From CAXBNB01 sp049115735 (GTDB lineage: Bacteria; Bacteroidota; Bacteroidia; Cytophagales; Cyclobacteriaceae): 64,000 nucleotides of DNA. The stretch spans positions 372,001 through 436,000 of the forward strand of contig JAGDZP010000012.1 of assembly GCA_049115735.1 (NCBI GenBank). The letters run 5' to 3'. How positions within the stretch are numbered: the stretch's first letter is position 1; each line of letters opens with the position of its first letter. A program made the position numbers and the translations under genes. Shown one piece after another: positions 44,726 through 54,300 of the stretch. Under the pieces are notes generated by a model. The model was given only the letters and a program-made list of their open reading frames with translations, did not search any database and was not told the DNA's origin.

Positions 44726-46030
44726 TTATGGCCACTTGGCTACTAAAGGGGTAACTGTGTCATGCTCAGTCCCTGTATGTTGATTATCCAATTTATTTTC
44801 TAGTTCTCCCCAAAGTGCCATAAAAATTAAGAATTCATTGTTGGCACTTAACTTCTCATCTATCAACATATTAAAGACTTTCTTTTGCAGGTATCTCAAT
44901 TTCATATGTACTACTGCATGATCCATTGAATCCAATTTTTCTTTGAGCTCTAATAGTTCTTTGTAATATTCATCCATTCTATCCTTTTTGCGTTGACTCA
45001 TGGTCGCTTTCAGTGAAGCAATAAGACCAACCAATAAAACACAGGCAGACAATACAAAACCCATTACATCCGCATACCGTTCTACAAATTTTGGTTTTTC
45101 TCTGTTCATGTAATCAATTGTGCCCAGGTGGAATGGAAAAGTCAAATTAATATCCTGCTGGTTTGCTTCAAATGTATAGTTGTTGTAAGACTCGAAAATG
45201 GGTACAATATGGTGGTGGTGGAAAGTTTCCATCAAGTCGTATACAACTTTTTTAGGCATATTATCTCTGACAACCAAAAGCTCATGTACTGCCATAGTAT
45301 AAACCGGCTCCTTAAGCACCATGCCAAAAGCATGTCTTGGCAGTAAGTAGGGTGTGGTTTTTTTATAGTCTTTGCAAAAACCTTCCAAAAATGACCCATT
45401 GCCTCTCGAGTCGGGTTTGTCCAAAGAATAAATGTAGGCCCTCTCATCAAATATAAAATCTCCCAGCTCTTTATTCTCCCTATCAGAAAAGAAAATCAAT
45501 AGATTGTGTATCTGAAGGTCTTTTTCGAGATCGTAGTGGTCTTCTATTCTATAATTAAGTCCGGACTTACTAGTATACCTTGGAATCATCTCCTTGTAAA
45601 TATTCAATTCCTCCTTTTCTTTGGCCAACACCAGATAATCCTCGGCTCGAAGTAAGGAGTCAACATCAGATTGCTTTAATTTATGACGGGACAATACCAC
45701 CATCACTTCGTGAAAGAATGGGATAATTGTTCTCACTTCTTTTTTGGACTTTTTGTAGTCTATAGTATTGTCTACGGTAGTAATGTCATACTTATTATGC
45801 AGAACGGCATCTATTGCATCGACTTCTGTTAGGGAGTCTAGGGAGACTACAGATATATCGAATTTGGAATGCTCGTTGATCTCTTTTGTGATTTTTCGCA
45901 TGGTAGAAGCATCTTCGTCAGGGACGAGTAGCTTCATTTTATAATGACGATCACAGCTAAATAATGATAGTACTACTATACAAAATAGGAGTGGACGTAC
46001 CACTTGGGAGAATAGATTTTTGAGAAACAT
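44726..46030 (-). CDS. TAXI-type solute-binding lipoprotein with C-terminal membrane helix and coiled coil
   Basis: 434 residues; lipoprotein signal LFCIVVLSLFSCDRH. Residues ~30-310 resemble TAXI-family binding proteins (KLLVPDEDASTMRKITKEINEHSKFDISVVSLDSLTEVDAIDAVLHNKYDITTVDN, VMVVLSRHKL, YTMAVHELLVVRDNMPKKVVYDLMETFHHHH). A single membrane helix (~330-350, VMGFVLSACVLLVGLIASLK) and a charged coiled coil (~352-385) then reach into the cytoplasm. No TRAP permease gene is nearby, so it may signal rather than feed a transporter. The topology is deduced from hydrophobicity only. Confidence 0.75.
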   Translation of the reverse strand: MFLKNLFSQVVRPLLFCIVVLSLFSCDRHYKMKLLVPDEDASTMRKITKEINEHSKFDISVVSLDSLTEVDAIDAVLHNKYDITTVDNTIDYKKSKKEVRTIIPFFHEVMVVLSRHKLKQSDVDSLLRAEDYLVLAKEKEELNIYKEMIPRYTSKSGLNYRIEDHYDLEKDLQIHNLLIFFSDRENKELGDFIFDERAYIYSLDKPDSRGNGSFLEGFCKDYKKTTPYLLPRHAFGMVLKEPVYTMAVHELLVVRDNMPKKVVYDLMETFHHHHIVPIFESYNNYTFEANQQDINLTFPFHLGTIDYMNREKPKFVERYADVMGFVLSACVLLVGLIASLKATMSQRKKDRMDEYYKELLELKEKLDSMDHAVVHMKLRYLQKKVFNMLIDEKLSANNEFLIFMALWGELENKLDNQHTGTEHDTVTPLVAKWP

Positions 46031-46253
46031 AGCTGGTGTTGTGTTAAAATCTTAAACCCTAAAGTAGTAACGAAAGTCTTTAATTCCGCGTGATTTGGGA
46101 ATTAAATTTAGTTTTTATTGATAAAGTAATATTTTATTAACATTTAAAATAAGTATCTTCTATTTAATATTAGATTGAAAAGGCATATTCTGAGGAATTT
46201 ACTTTAGTGTATTGTACCAGAAAGTTACAGTAAAAACCTCTTTGTAACTGCGA

Positions 46254-46967
46254 CTATTTGTCTGCTTGACTAAGGTTTAATTGTGCTAATTCAAAGCCCG
46301 GAGAGGCATTAAGAGCTTCTAAATAAAATTCTTTCGCCTTTTCAATATTTCCCTGAGCTTTCGAAATAAGCCCTTTTAGGTTTAATAAGGCAGCATTCAT
46401 CGTTACCTCCTGCTGTGATTTGTCTGCTTTTGGGAACAGCATCTTCTGTTCTGATATATCGGACCTCTTCAATAATATTTCAATTGATGCAAGTGATTCC
46501 GTATAACGTTTTAGTTCATATTGAAGAAACGCTACTCTGTAGAGCGTTGGTGTGTTGTCATTCTTAAGAAACAATAGCTCATATTGAGCGAGCGACTGAT
46601 CTTTTATGCCTAAATTCTCATAAGAGATCGCGGAAAGTTCCAACGCTAATTCATTTTCAGGATTTATCTTCAGGTTTTCCTTCGTAACGAGGGCAACAGA
46701 AATCCACTTTTGATTATTGTAATACTCCAGTGCCAAAGAATCAAGAATACCTGATTTATTTGGTGAGATCATCAGGAGGTGATAAAGAGCCACCCTGGTT
46801 ACATCAGGATCACTAAATTGAGTTGCCAGGCCATAAATGCCGGCATATAGATTGAAAAACCCATCTTGTCTTGTTGTGTCGGCCGCTGTTGCTTCCTGTG
46901 CCAAACACCTACTGTTCATCGATACCATTCCAATGACTAATACCAATACTGCTAAAATCCTCGTCAT
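46254..46967 (-). CDS. Exported TPR protein
   Basis: 237 residues; signal peptide MTRILAVLVLVIGMVSMNSRCLAQ. Several TPR-like units: YNNQKWISVALVTKENLKINPENELALELSAISYENLGIKDQSLAQYELLFLKNDNTPTLYRVAFLQYELKRYTESLASIEILL, and AALLNLKGLISKAQGNIEKAKEFYLEALNASPGFELAQLNLSQ. Probably a periplasmic scaffold. It is 43 bp downstream... of nothing on its own strand except cca, whose start lies beyond: the order on the minus strand is cca (47011-48429), then this gene, so they may share a transcript. Confidence 0.8.
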   Translation of the reverse strand: MTRILAVLVLVIGMVSMNSRCLAQEATAADTTRQDGFFNLYAGIYGLATQFSDPDVTRVALYHLLMISPNKSGILDSLALEYYNNQKWISVALVTKENLKINPENELALELSAISYENLGIKDQSLAQYELLFLKNDNTPTLYRVAFLQYELKRYTESLASIEILLKRSDISEQKMLFPKADKSQQEVTMNAALLNLKGLISKAQGNIEKAKEFYLEALNASPGFELAQLNLSQADK

Positions 46968-47010
46968 ACTTTTATCTGTCTAATTAATTATTGCGCGCAA
47001 TTTAAACACC

Positions 47011-48429
47011 TTAATGCGTAAAAACCAATCCACGTTGCTTTGCTAGTTCAATCATTAATTGATGGGCTTCTTCATAACTATTTTTTATTTCGCCCTCAAG
47101 AATAGCTTCTCTGATTTCATTTTTTATTTCACCTACAATTCTCCCGGGCTTTAGGTCAAACGTCTTCATGATTATCTCACCTGTAATTGGTGGTTGGAAG
47201 TTTCTCACTTGATCCTTTTCTTCAACTAGTTTTAGCTTTTGCTCAACCTTCTTGAAGTTTGCCATGTATCGTTTGACTTTATTATGGTTTTTGGACGTAA
47301 TGTCAGCGTTACATAAAGTCATCAGGTCATCAATGTCATCGCCAGCTTCGTAGAGTAAGCGCCTGATGGCCGAGTCTGTTATTTCATCTTTTACAAGTGC
47401 AATTGGGCGTAAGTGCAATCTGACTAGCTTCTGAACGTATTTCATTTTATCGTTCATTGGCAATTTCAGCTTCCGGAAAATCTTGGGCACCATTCGGGCG
47501 CCTCTGTCTTCATGGCCATGAAATGTCCAACCCACTTTGTCATTAAATCTTTTGGTGGCCGGTTTGGCAATGTCATGCAATATGGCTGCCCAGCGTAACC
47601 AGAGGTTGTTGGTACTTTGTGAAATGTTATCCAATACCTGTAGCGTATGGTAGAAGTTGTCTTTATGACTCAGGCCTTTTTTCTTCTCGACTCCATACAA
47701 CTCTACCATCTCTGGGAATATCAATTTTAGAAGACCTGATTGAAATAGTAGCTTAAATCCATAACTAGGCTCACTCGAAAGGATGATCTTGTTTAGTTCA
47801 TCAGCAATGCGTTCTCCAGAAACAATTTTTATTCGATCAGCCTGTGTAGAAATGGAGTGATAGGTATCCGCTTCAATATCGAATTGAAGCTGGCAGGCGA
47901 ACCTTATGGCCCGCATCATTCTCAGCGGATCGTCAGAGAACGTGATGTCGGGAGCAAGTGGAGTCTTAATGGTTCTATTTTCAAGATCAGCTAACCCACC
48001 AAATGGATCAATCAATTCTCCGTATTTCTCTTTTGAAATATTGATCGCAAGCGCATTGATTGTAAAATCCCTACGGTTCTGATCGTCCTCCAAACTGCCA
48101 TCTTCCACTATGGGTTTTCTGGAGTCGTTGCGATAAGATTCCTTTCTTGCCCCAACGAATTCTATATCATGATCTTTGTGTCGAACAAGAGCTGTTCCGA
48201 AATTTTTGTAGGTGGTTATGTCTGTGTTTTTACCTAGCATCCTACCCACCAATCTGGCCAATTCTATGCCATTTCCAATACATACAAAATCAATATCCTT
48301 TGATGGCCTATTTAGCAAAATATCCCGTACAAATCCACCGATCACGTAACAGTCATAATTCAGCTCTTCAGCGGCCTTGGAAACTGTATCGAATATGATT
48401 TTTGGCTGTAGGTTTTTTGAATGATTCAA
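47011..48429 (-). CDS. cca: CCA tRNA nucleotidyltransferase with HD domain
   Basis: 472 residues. The nucleotidyltransferase head shows VIGGFVRDILLNRPSKDIDFVCIGNG with the metal-binding D-x-D, then RRDFTINALAI and LEDDQNRRDFT for template-free nucleotide selection, and DPLRMMRAIRFACQLQF. An HD domain follows (RWAAILHDIAKPATKRF, TFHGHEDRGARM). It adds or repairs the 3' CCA of tRNAs. The size and domain order are normal for Bacteroidota. Confidence 0.97.
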   Translation of the reverse strand: MNHSKNLQPKIIFDTVSKAAEELNYDCYVIGGFVRDILLNRPSKDIDFVCIGNGIELARLVGRMLGKNTDITTYKNFGTALVRHKDHDIEFVGARKESYRNDSRKPIVEDGSLEDDQNRRDFTINALAINISKEKYGELIDPFGGLADLENRTIKTPLAPDITFSDDPLRMMRAIRFACQLQFDIEADTYHSISTQADRIKIVSGERIADELNKIILSSEPSYGFKLLFQSGLLKLIFPEMVELYGVEKKKGLSHKDNFYHTLQVLDNISQSTNNLWLRWAAILHDIAKPATKRFNDKVGWTFHGHEDRGARMVPKIFRKLKLPMNDKMKYVQKLVRLHLRPIALVKDEITDSAIRRLLYEAGDDIDDLMTLCNADITSKNHNKVKRYMANFKKVEQKLKLVEEKDQVRNFQPPITGEIIMKTFDLKPGRIVGEIKNEIREAILEGEIKNSYEEAHQLMIELAKQRGLVFTH

Positions 48430-48624
48430 TGCTTCGTGTGGGCTTTGGTTTGGTTACTCAGTTCTATTGGCAAAACTAAGCAAACTCTAATGCCGACCAA
48501 TTATTATACTCTAGCAAATCGAACATGAGCATCGGTTTTAGTTATTTGTTAATTGTAGATTAATAATTGAGGATTGTGTTGATTATTTGTGATAGGTTAA
48601 GATATTTGTCCCAAAATAAATGAA

Positions 48625-50268
48625 ATGAAAAAACTCTTTTTAGTATTGATCTTGTTGTGTGGTGGTGTTTTTTCCTGTGAGGTAAATCTGAAAATCGAAA
48701 GGCCCAAACTTGTGGTAGGAATAGTGGTGGATCAGATGAGGCAGGAATACCTATTTAGATTTTATGAGAAGTTTGGAAGTAATGGCTTTAAGCGGTTGAT
48801 GGACAAAGGGTTTATGATGAAGAATGCACATTTCAATTATATACCAACTAAAACGGGCCCTGGGCATACATCGGTTTATACGGGTACTACACCAAGGGTT
48901 CATGGAGTTATTGGTAATGATTGGTATGAAAAGGTTAATGGTGGCAAAATGTACTGTGCCGGAGATTCCACAGCTGTAGCAGTTGGAGGTAGTCCTAGCA
49001 AAGGAAAAATTTCTTCAAGGAATATGCTTACCACCACAATTACTGATGAATTGGGTTTGTTCTTTCAGAACCGATCTAAAATTGTTTCCATGTCATTGAA
49101 AGACCGGGGAGCGGCTTTGCCGGCCGGTCACAATCCAACAGGGGCATTTTGGTATGACAGCAATACCGGAAATTTTATGTCTAGCTCTTACTATGTAGAT
49201 GAGCTACCTGCCTGGTTAAATGAATTTAATTCGAAGGATTTACCCACGCAGTATATGTCCGGAATTTGGGAAACATCATATCCTATAGAGGAGTACACTG
49301 AATCGTCTGCTGATGATAGGGGCAATGAAAGAAAATATAAAAGCAAGGATAGACCGACTTTCCCTTACGACTTAAAAGAAATGGTAGGAGATGGGAAGCC
49401 TTCAGCTTCTTTGGCTTCTACTCCTTATGGCAATACTATTTTAAAGGATTTGGCCATAGCGGCCCTTCAAGGAGAGGAAATGGGACAAGACGAGGATACA
49501 GATTTTCTAGCCATTAGTTTCTCTTCGACCGATCATATTGGACATGCATTTGGTCCGTATTCTAAAGAAATTGAGGATACTTATGTAAAGCTTGATGAAG
49601 ACCTTGAGGAATTATTTAAATACCTGGATGAGACTGTTGGTCCCTATCAGTACAATGTTTTTCTCACCGCGGATCATGCCGTTGCGGATATTCCTGCGCA
49701 TTTAAGTGAGCAGAATTATCCTGTTGACTATTTTCCAAATGGGGATTTTGAGAAAGCTCTAAACGAAGTATTAACAGATGAATTTGGTGAATCTAATTTC
49801 ATATCATCTATTAGCAATGAACAGATTTATCTGAACAAAATGGCCATTAAAGCCGCCAGTGCAGATATCGAAAAAGTAAAGACTACCACGCTGGAAGTAT
49901 TAAATTCGACATATGGAATTGCAAGCGCTTATGATGCGGAGTACATCAACAACTATTCAGGGTCAAACTACGAATTAAAACTACTGGCAGCCGGGTATAA
50001 TGCACAGCGATCCGGCGATATACTGTATATAATGAATCCAGGTTGGTTAGGTGAAGGAAACAAAAATGACGGCACTACGCATGGTTCTCATTACACATAT
50101 GATACCCATGTGCCCATGCTTTTCTATGGTGCTAAAATCACGACAGGTAGCTCCGTACAATATCACCCTATTACCGATATAGCGCCAACACTTTCTATGT
50201 TGTTGAATATAAAACTGCCTAGCGGAGCAACTGGTCAACCTATTGAGGAGCTGTTCGGGCCTTATTAA
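48625..50268 (+). CDS. PafA-like alkaline phosphatase (lipoprotein)
   Basis: 547 residues. Lipoprotein-type signal LLCGGVFSC (C18). The alkaline-phosphatase superfamily core matches PafA: VVGIVVDQMRQEYLFRFYEKF (metal Asp36), the nucleophile Thr77 in PTKTGPGHTSVYTGTTPRVHGVIGNDWY, SFSSTDHIGHAFGPYSKE, VFLTADHAVAD, and DGTTHGSHYTYDTHVPMLFYG. PafA enzymes hydrolyse phosphate monoesters in the periplasm and are constitutive in Bacteroidota. Its 3' end overlaps the convergent lycopene cyclase gene by 29 nt. Confidence 0.92.
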   Translation: MKKLFLVLILLCGGVFSCEVNLKIERPKLVVGIVVDQMRQEYLFRFYEKFGSNGFKRLMDKGFMMKNAHFNYIPTKTGPGHTSVYTGTTPRVHGVIGNDWYEKVNGGKMYCAGDSTAVAVGGSPSKGKISSRNMLTTTITDELGLFFQNRSKIVSMSLKDRGAALPAGHNPTGAFWYDSNTGNFMSSSYYVDELPAWLNEFNSKDLPTQYMSGIWETSYPIEEYTESSADDRGNERKYKSKDRPTFPYDLKEMVGDGKPSASLASTPYGNTILKDLAIAALQGEEMGQDEDTDFLAISFSSTDHIGHAFGPYSKEIEDTYVKLDEDLEELFKYLDETVGPYQYNVFLTADHAVADIPAHLSEQNYPVDYFPNGDFEKALNEVLTDEFGESNFISSISNEQIYLNKMAIKAASADIEKVKTTTLEVLNSTYGIASAYDAEYINNYSGSNYELKLLAAGYNAQRSGDILYIMNPGWLGEGNKNDGTTHGSHYTYDTHVPMLFYGAKITTGSSVQYHPITDIAPTLSMLLNIKLPSGATGQPIEELFGPY

Positions 50269-50941
50269 GCGATTCAAATAACGTTACATTCAGGAGAATG
50301 AGAAGCATGCCATAAAAGATATCCTCTACGGGTATTGTGCCTATTCTAATACCCAAATTCTCTATATCATTATACCAAACGACCTGCGTCTCCAGTCCGG
50401 TTCCTGTCAATACCCCATTGACCATAAAGAATGGGATGAGTAGTATTATGTACGAGAAATAGAAATCTGGCAGATAGGGTGATTTACTGATAAAGTGATG
50501 CCATAACAAAAATACCGCGAGCAAAATAAAGGTACTAGCCGTATAATCATTGGAGAAATTTAGAATGCCTATTACTAATAATATTCCTACCAGAATTATT
50601 GTAATGAACAAAGCGATACGTTCATTGATGATTTTGTTGCTACCAAATTTTTGAAAACAGAAATAGGTAAAGACGCAGGCATAGGGTACGCAAACAAAGA
50701 ATAGTATCTCTTCTAATGGGAGATGACCAATGTTTAGTCCAATTAGGTAAGTTGGGTTAAACCCCCATACGCCCCATGATGTAAAAACCTCATCCCATAC
50801 GAGAAAGAGAATGGCACTGATAGCCATAGCTGGGAAAAAGGAAGCCCATTTTTTTTGAAATTGAATTTTCGGATGAAAACTGAAAATGAAAGGGATGATA
50901 ATGGTAAAGAAATCAATTAATAGATAGGTGTATTTTACCAT
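50240..50941 (-). CDS. Lycopene beta-cyclase (CrtYcd-type membrane protein)
   Basis: 233 residues from the ATG at 50941, which shares its A with the crtZ stop (TGATG). Longer in-frame starts up to 51001 lie inside crtZ. Two lycopene-cyclase-domain halves are joined, about 6-7 helices: MVKYTYLLIDFFTIIIPFIFSFHPKIQF, WDEVFTSWGVWGFNPTYLIGLNIGHLPLEEILFFVCVPYACVF with the P-L-E-E signature, and repeated IRIGTIPVEDIFYGMLLILLNV in the second half with P-V-E-D. It should convert lycopene to beta-carotene in the inner membrane. Last gene of the operon. Confidence 0.9.
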   Translation of the reverse strand: MVKYTYLLIDFFTIIIPFIFSFHPKIQFQKKWASFFPAMAISAILFLVWDEVFTSWGVWGFNPTYLIGLNIGHLPLEEILFFVCVPYACVFTYFCFQKFGSNKIINERIALFITIILVGILLVIGILNFSNDYTASTFILLAVFLLWHHFISKSPYLPDFYFSYIILLIPFFMVNGVLTGTGLETQVVWYNDIENLGIRIGTIPVEDIFYGMLLILLNVTLFESLNKARTAPQ

Positions 50942-51402
50942 CACTTGATCATATTGTATTCTCTGAAATACTGCAGTGGTACCCAAAGCATACCGAAGCA
51001 TTCACCGTCATTTTTGTCTATGTGCTTGTGATGCACCTTGTGGGCTCGTCTCAAAGCTTTGAAATATGGTGAATTACTTTTTGAAAATATTTTGAAACGC
51101 TGGTGAATGAAAATGTCATGTACTAGCAAGTACAAAATACCATATATTAATATCCCCAGCCCTATAAAGAAACGAAAGTCCAAAACGTCACCTTTGCTAC
51201 CAAAATAGAACAAGGCAATGCTCGGGATAGCGAAGATGAGAAAGAACAGGTCATTATCTTCAAAAAAGCCTTTTGATTTTTTGTCATGGTGGTCCTTGTG
51301 CAATATCCAGAGAAACCCGTGCATAATATATTTATGCGTGAACCAGGTGATTCCTTCCATCAGCACAACAATGCTTAGTGTGATTAAGATATTGATAATC
51401 AT
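50941..51402 (-). CDS. crtZ: Beta-carotene hydroxylase
   Basis: 153 residues, three to four helices. Histidine clusters of the fatty-acid-hydroxylase/CrtZ family: W-F-T-H-K-Y-I-M-H, LHKDHHDKK, VHDIFIHQRF and RRAHKVHHKH, which bind the di-iron centre. It hydroxylates both rings of beta-carotene to give zeaxanthin. Its start overlaps the idi stop by 4 nt and its stop overlaps the cyclase start by 1 nt, so translation is coupled. Confidence 0.93.
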   Translation of the reverse strand: MIINILITLSIVVLMEGITWFTHKYIMHGFLWILHKDHHDKKSKGFFEDNDLFFLIFAIPSIALFYFGSKGDVLDFRFFIGLGILIYGILYLLVHDIFIHQRFKIFSKSNSPYFKALRRAHKVHHKHIDKNDGECFGMLWVPLQYFREYNMIK

Positions 51403-51923
51403 AACTCTTTTACTACTTCGTAATGTTGATCTAATTTACTCATTATTATGCCAAACCAATGGGTGTAGTTTGAGGGATTTTCCTTCATGTCAACTTTCAG
51501 CCAGGCCAAATCCACATATTTGTAATCAGATGCTTCGTCATTAGAAATTTCAGGTGTTGAATCGCTTTTTCCAATGAATACGTGATCTAGCTCATGCTCG
51601 GTTAGCCCATTGTCAAAATCAATTTCGTATTGAAAACTAAAACACCATTGCAAATCTGCCGAGAGGCCCATCTCTTCCTCCAGCCTTCTTTTTGCGGCTT
51701 GATCGGTATTTTCGTCTGGTCTGGGATGACTGCAACAGGTGTTGGTCCAGAGACCACCTGAATGATACTTTGATTCTGCCCTTTTTTGAAGGAGCAATTG
51801 TCCCTTCGAATTGAAGATCAAAATGGAAAATGCTCTATGTAGTTGACCGGACCCATGGGCCTCCAGTTTTTCCATAGTACCAATAGGGTTGTCAAACTCA
51901 TCGACTAATATTACTTCCTCCAT
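51399..51923 (-). CDS. idi: Isopentenyl-diphosphate delta-isomerase, type I
   Basis: 174 residues of Nudix fold. GQLHRAFSILIFNSKGQLLLQKRAESKYHSGGLWTNTCCSHPRP holds the catalytic Cys of the N-T-C-C-S-H motif, and RRLEEEMGLSADLQWCFSFQYEIDFDNGLTEHELDHVF gives the Nudix glutamates and the metal-binding E-x-E. It interconverts IPP and DMAPP, priming the C40 pathway of this operon. Stop overlaps crtZ start by 4 nt. Confidence 0.96.
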   Translation of the reverse strand: MEEVILVDEFDNPIGTMEKLEAHGSGQLHRAFSILIFNSKGQLLLQKRAESKYHSGGLWTNTCCSHPRPDENTDQAAKRRLEEEMGLSADLQWCFSFQYEIDFDNGLTEHELDHVFIGKSDSTPEISNDEASDYKYVDLAWLKVDMKENPSNYTHWFGIIMSKLDQHYEVVKEL

Positions 51924-51927
51924 GCTC

Positions 51928-52764
51928 CTACAACTGATTTATTCGTACCCTGATGACTGAATTTAGCATCAAACTAAATTTAAGCCTGTTAGGTATCCTT
52001 ATTCTCATAGACATAATCTTATCGGGAGAAACACCTTTAATTTTCTTGAACAATGCACGATAATATATATATGCGAGATACACCCCTTGTCTAGAATTTT
52101 TCGGCAGCTGCCTAATTCCTTCTAATGCTTTATCAAAATCTTCCTCTATATCTTCTTCGATCAATCGTTTTTGTTCACTGCTAAATCTGGATAAATCGAT
52201 GTTAGGAAAATAACACCTGCCCAGCACTTCATAATCTGCCTTCATGTCCCGAAGGAAATTAACTTTCTGAAAAGCGGCACCAAGTCTCATAGCAGACGGT
52301 TTGAGGTGGTCATATTGATTTCGATCGTTGTTGGTAAAAACCCTAAGACACATAAGGCCAACCACCTCGGCTGAGCCAACAATATATTCATCAAATGACT
52401 GATTGTCGTGCGATGATTGTTCGAGATCCATTTCCATGCTTTTTAGAAAAGTATCTATCAGCTCCCATTCTATGTTATACTTGTTGACAGTAAATTGGAA
52501 TGCATTCAGAATAGGGTTAAGGCTGATTTTTTGCCCTATGGCCTTAACAGTATCATTCCTAAAGTCCAGCATGAGGGTCTCTCTGTCATAGTCAAGAAAG
52601 GTATCCACTATCTCATCTGCAAACCTCACAAAACCATATATGTTGTAGATATGGCGATGTATAGATCTATCCAAAAAATATATGCCCAGTGAAAAGCTTG
52701 TGCTATATCGTTTGGTCGTTGTTTTGCTTGTGCGTTCGCTTAAATTATCAAATATTTCTTTCAT
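51928..52764 (-). CDS. crtB: Phytoene synthase
   Basis: 278 residues. The squalene/phytoene synthase fold shows YSTSFSLGIYFLDRSIHRHIYNIYGFVRFADEIVDTF with the first Asp-rich motif (A-D-E-I-V-D) and RLGAAFQKVNFLRDMKADYEVLGRCYFP with the second (L-R-D-M-x-x-D). It joins two geranylgeranyl diphosphates to phytoene. It is 9 bp after crtI and 4 bp before idi. Confidence 0.96.
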   Translation of the reverse strand: MKEIFDNLSERTSKTTTKRYSTSFSLGIYFLDRSIHRHIYNIYGFVRFADEIVDTFLDYDRETLMLDFRNDTVKAIGQKISLNPILNAFQFTVNKYNIEWELIDTFLKSMEMDLEQSSHDNQSFDEYIVGSAEVVGLMCLRVFTNNDRNQYDHLKPSAMRLGAAFQKVNFLRDMKADYEVLGRCYFPNIDLSRFSSEQKRLIEEDIEEDFDKALEGIRQLPKNSRQGVYLAYIYYRALFKKIKGVSPDKIMSMRIRIPNRLKFSLMLNSVIRVRINQL

Positions 52765-52773
52765 TCAATTGAA

Positions 52774-54261
52774 TCAATTCTTATTCAAATAACTTATCAT
52801 TTGATTAGCTGCCACTTCTCCAGAAATAATTGAGGGTGGCACACCCGGTCCCGGAACGGTCAATTGACCGCAGTGGAACAAATTTTTTATCTTTTTGCTT
52901 TTCATTTTGGGTTTTAAAAAAGCTGTTTGTAATGTGGTGTTGGCCAGACCGTAGGCATTGCCCTTATAGGAGTTGTAGTCGTTTTTGAAATCTTTTAGGC
53001 AAAAACTCTTTTTGAAAATCACATCAGGCCTAATGTCAATACCTAGAATATGCTTGAGCCTATCCATAATGATATTATAGTACTTGTTTCTCAAGTCTTC
53101 CGAATCTTCAATTCCAACAGCAAGAGGCATTAGGATGAAGAGATTTTCCATACCATCTGGCGCTACAGAATCATCCGTCTTTGAAGGACAGCATACATAG
53201 AATAAGGGATCAGATGGCCACTGAGGAATATTGTAGATTTCTTTAGCATGGATATCAAAATCCTTGTCAAAAAAAAGATTGTGGTGAAGTAAACCGTCAA
53301 TTCTCTTGTTGACTCCCAGGTAAAAAATAAGACTTGAAGGAGACATAGTTCTGGTTTCCCAGTATTTCTCACTATAGGTTCTTTGGTTGTCAGAAATAAG
53401 TTGTTTTTCGAAATGATGATAATCCCCACTATTTATAAGGCCATCCACTTTGTGCTCCATGCCATCAGTGACTATGGAATTCACCCGTTTGTCAGTTATC
53501 CTTACGTTATCTACTGCTGATGAAAACATCATTTCTACACCATTTTCATGGGCTAGTCTTGTGAATGCGTCTGCAAGCTTGCCAAATCCACCTTGAGGGT
53601 ACCATGTGCCCAACTCGAAACAAGCATAATTCATCAAGCTATAAAGGGAAGGAGTAGACTGAGCAGTACCTCCTAAAAATAAAATAGGAAACTCCATTAA
53701 TTTAATAAGCCTTTCATCTTTGAAGTATGACCTTACATACTTGTTGAAAGGGGTAAGGGCTTTCAGTCGCAGCATATCAAGCGCTAACTTGGGTGATAGA
53801 AATTCAGTGATTGAATCAGATGGTTTATAAACCAGGTCTTTTACGCCTACTTCATATTTCAGTTTTGATTCGCTTAAAAACTTCTCCAAATGCGCCGAGC
53901 TGCCTGGCTCAATCGATTCGAAAAGTGCCATTAATTCATTCTTGGAATCAGGAATATCGATTTTGTCATCTTCACTAAAGTAAACCCGAAACCCAGGATC
54001 AAGTCTTTTTAGATCGAAAAAATCGGAGGATGTATGATCAAACAATTTGAAGTATCTTTCAATCACATCGGGCATCCAATACCAGCTAGGACCCATGTCG
54101 AAGATAAATCCATCGCTTTGAAATTGCCTTACTCTACCACCGCTGTGTTCGTTTTTTTCCATTAGCACTACTTTCTTGCCATCTTTTGCTAAAAGGGTAG
54201 AAGAAACTAAACCGGACAAACCGGCTCCTATAACAGCTATGGATTTTTGTTTTAGGTTCAC
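52774..54261 (-). CDS. crtI: Phytoene desaturase
   Basis: 495 residues. FAD-binding N-terminus KSIAVIGAGLSGLVSSTLLAKDGKKVVLMEKNEHSGGRVRQFQSDGFIFDMGPSWYWMPDV is typical of CrtI. The C-terminus NLFHCGQLTVPGPGVPPSIISGEVAANQMI is the second flavin-contact motif of carotenoid desaturases. It turns phytoene into lycopene in four steps. It is 39 bp downstream of the MerR-type regulator gene and heads the biosynthetic part of the operon. Confidence 0.97.
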   Translation of the reverse strand: MNLKQKSIAVIGAGLSGLVSSTLLAKDGKKVVLMEKNEHSGGRVRQFQSDGFIFDMGPSWYWMPDVIERYFKLFDHTSSDFFDLKRLDPGFRVYFSEDDKIDIPDSKNELMALFESIEPGSSAHLEKFLSESKLKYEVGVKDLVYKPSDSITEFLSPKLALDMLRLKALTPFNKYVRSYFKDERLIKLMEFPILFLGGTAQSTPSLYSLMNYACFELGTWYPQGGFGKLADAFTRLAHENGVEMMFSSAVDNVRITDKRVNSIVTDGMEHKVDGLINSGDYHHFEKQLISDNQRTYSEKYWETRTMSPSSLIFYLGVNKRIDGLLHHNLFFDKDFDIHAKEIYNIPQWPSDPLFYVCCPSKTDDSVAPDGMENLFILMPLAVGIEDSEDLRNKYYNIIMDRLKHILGIDIRPDVIFKKSFCLKDFKNDYNSYKGNAYGLANTTLQTAFLKPKMKSKKIKNLFHCGQLTVPGPGVPPSIISGEVAANQMISYLNKN

Positions 54262-54300
54262 AAAATTAACTTAACAGCGTTTAATGAAAACACAAAAATA

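Noticed and set aside
40467..46030. CHAT-TPR protein as part of a CRISPR-guided caspase or phage defence island
   Set aside because: It carries a Sec signal peptide and has no nuclease, gasdermin or cas neighbour, so a cytoplasmic defence role is not supported.
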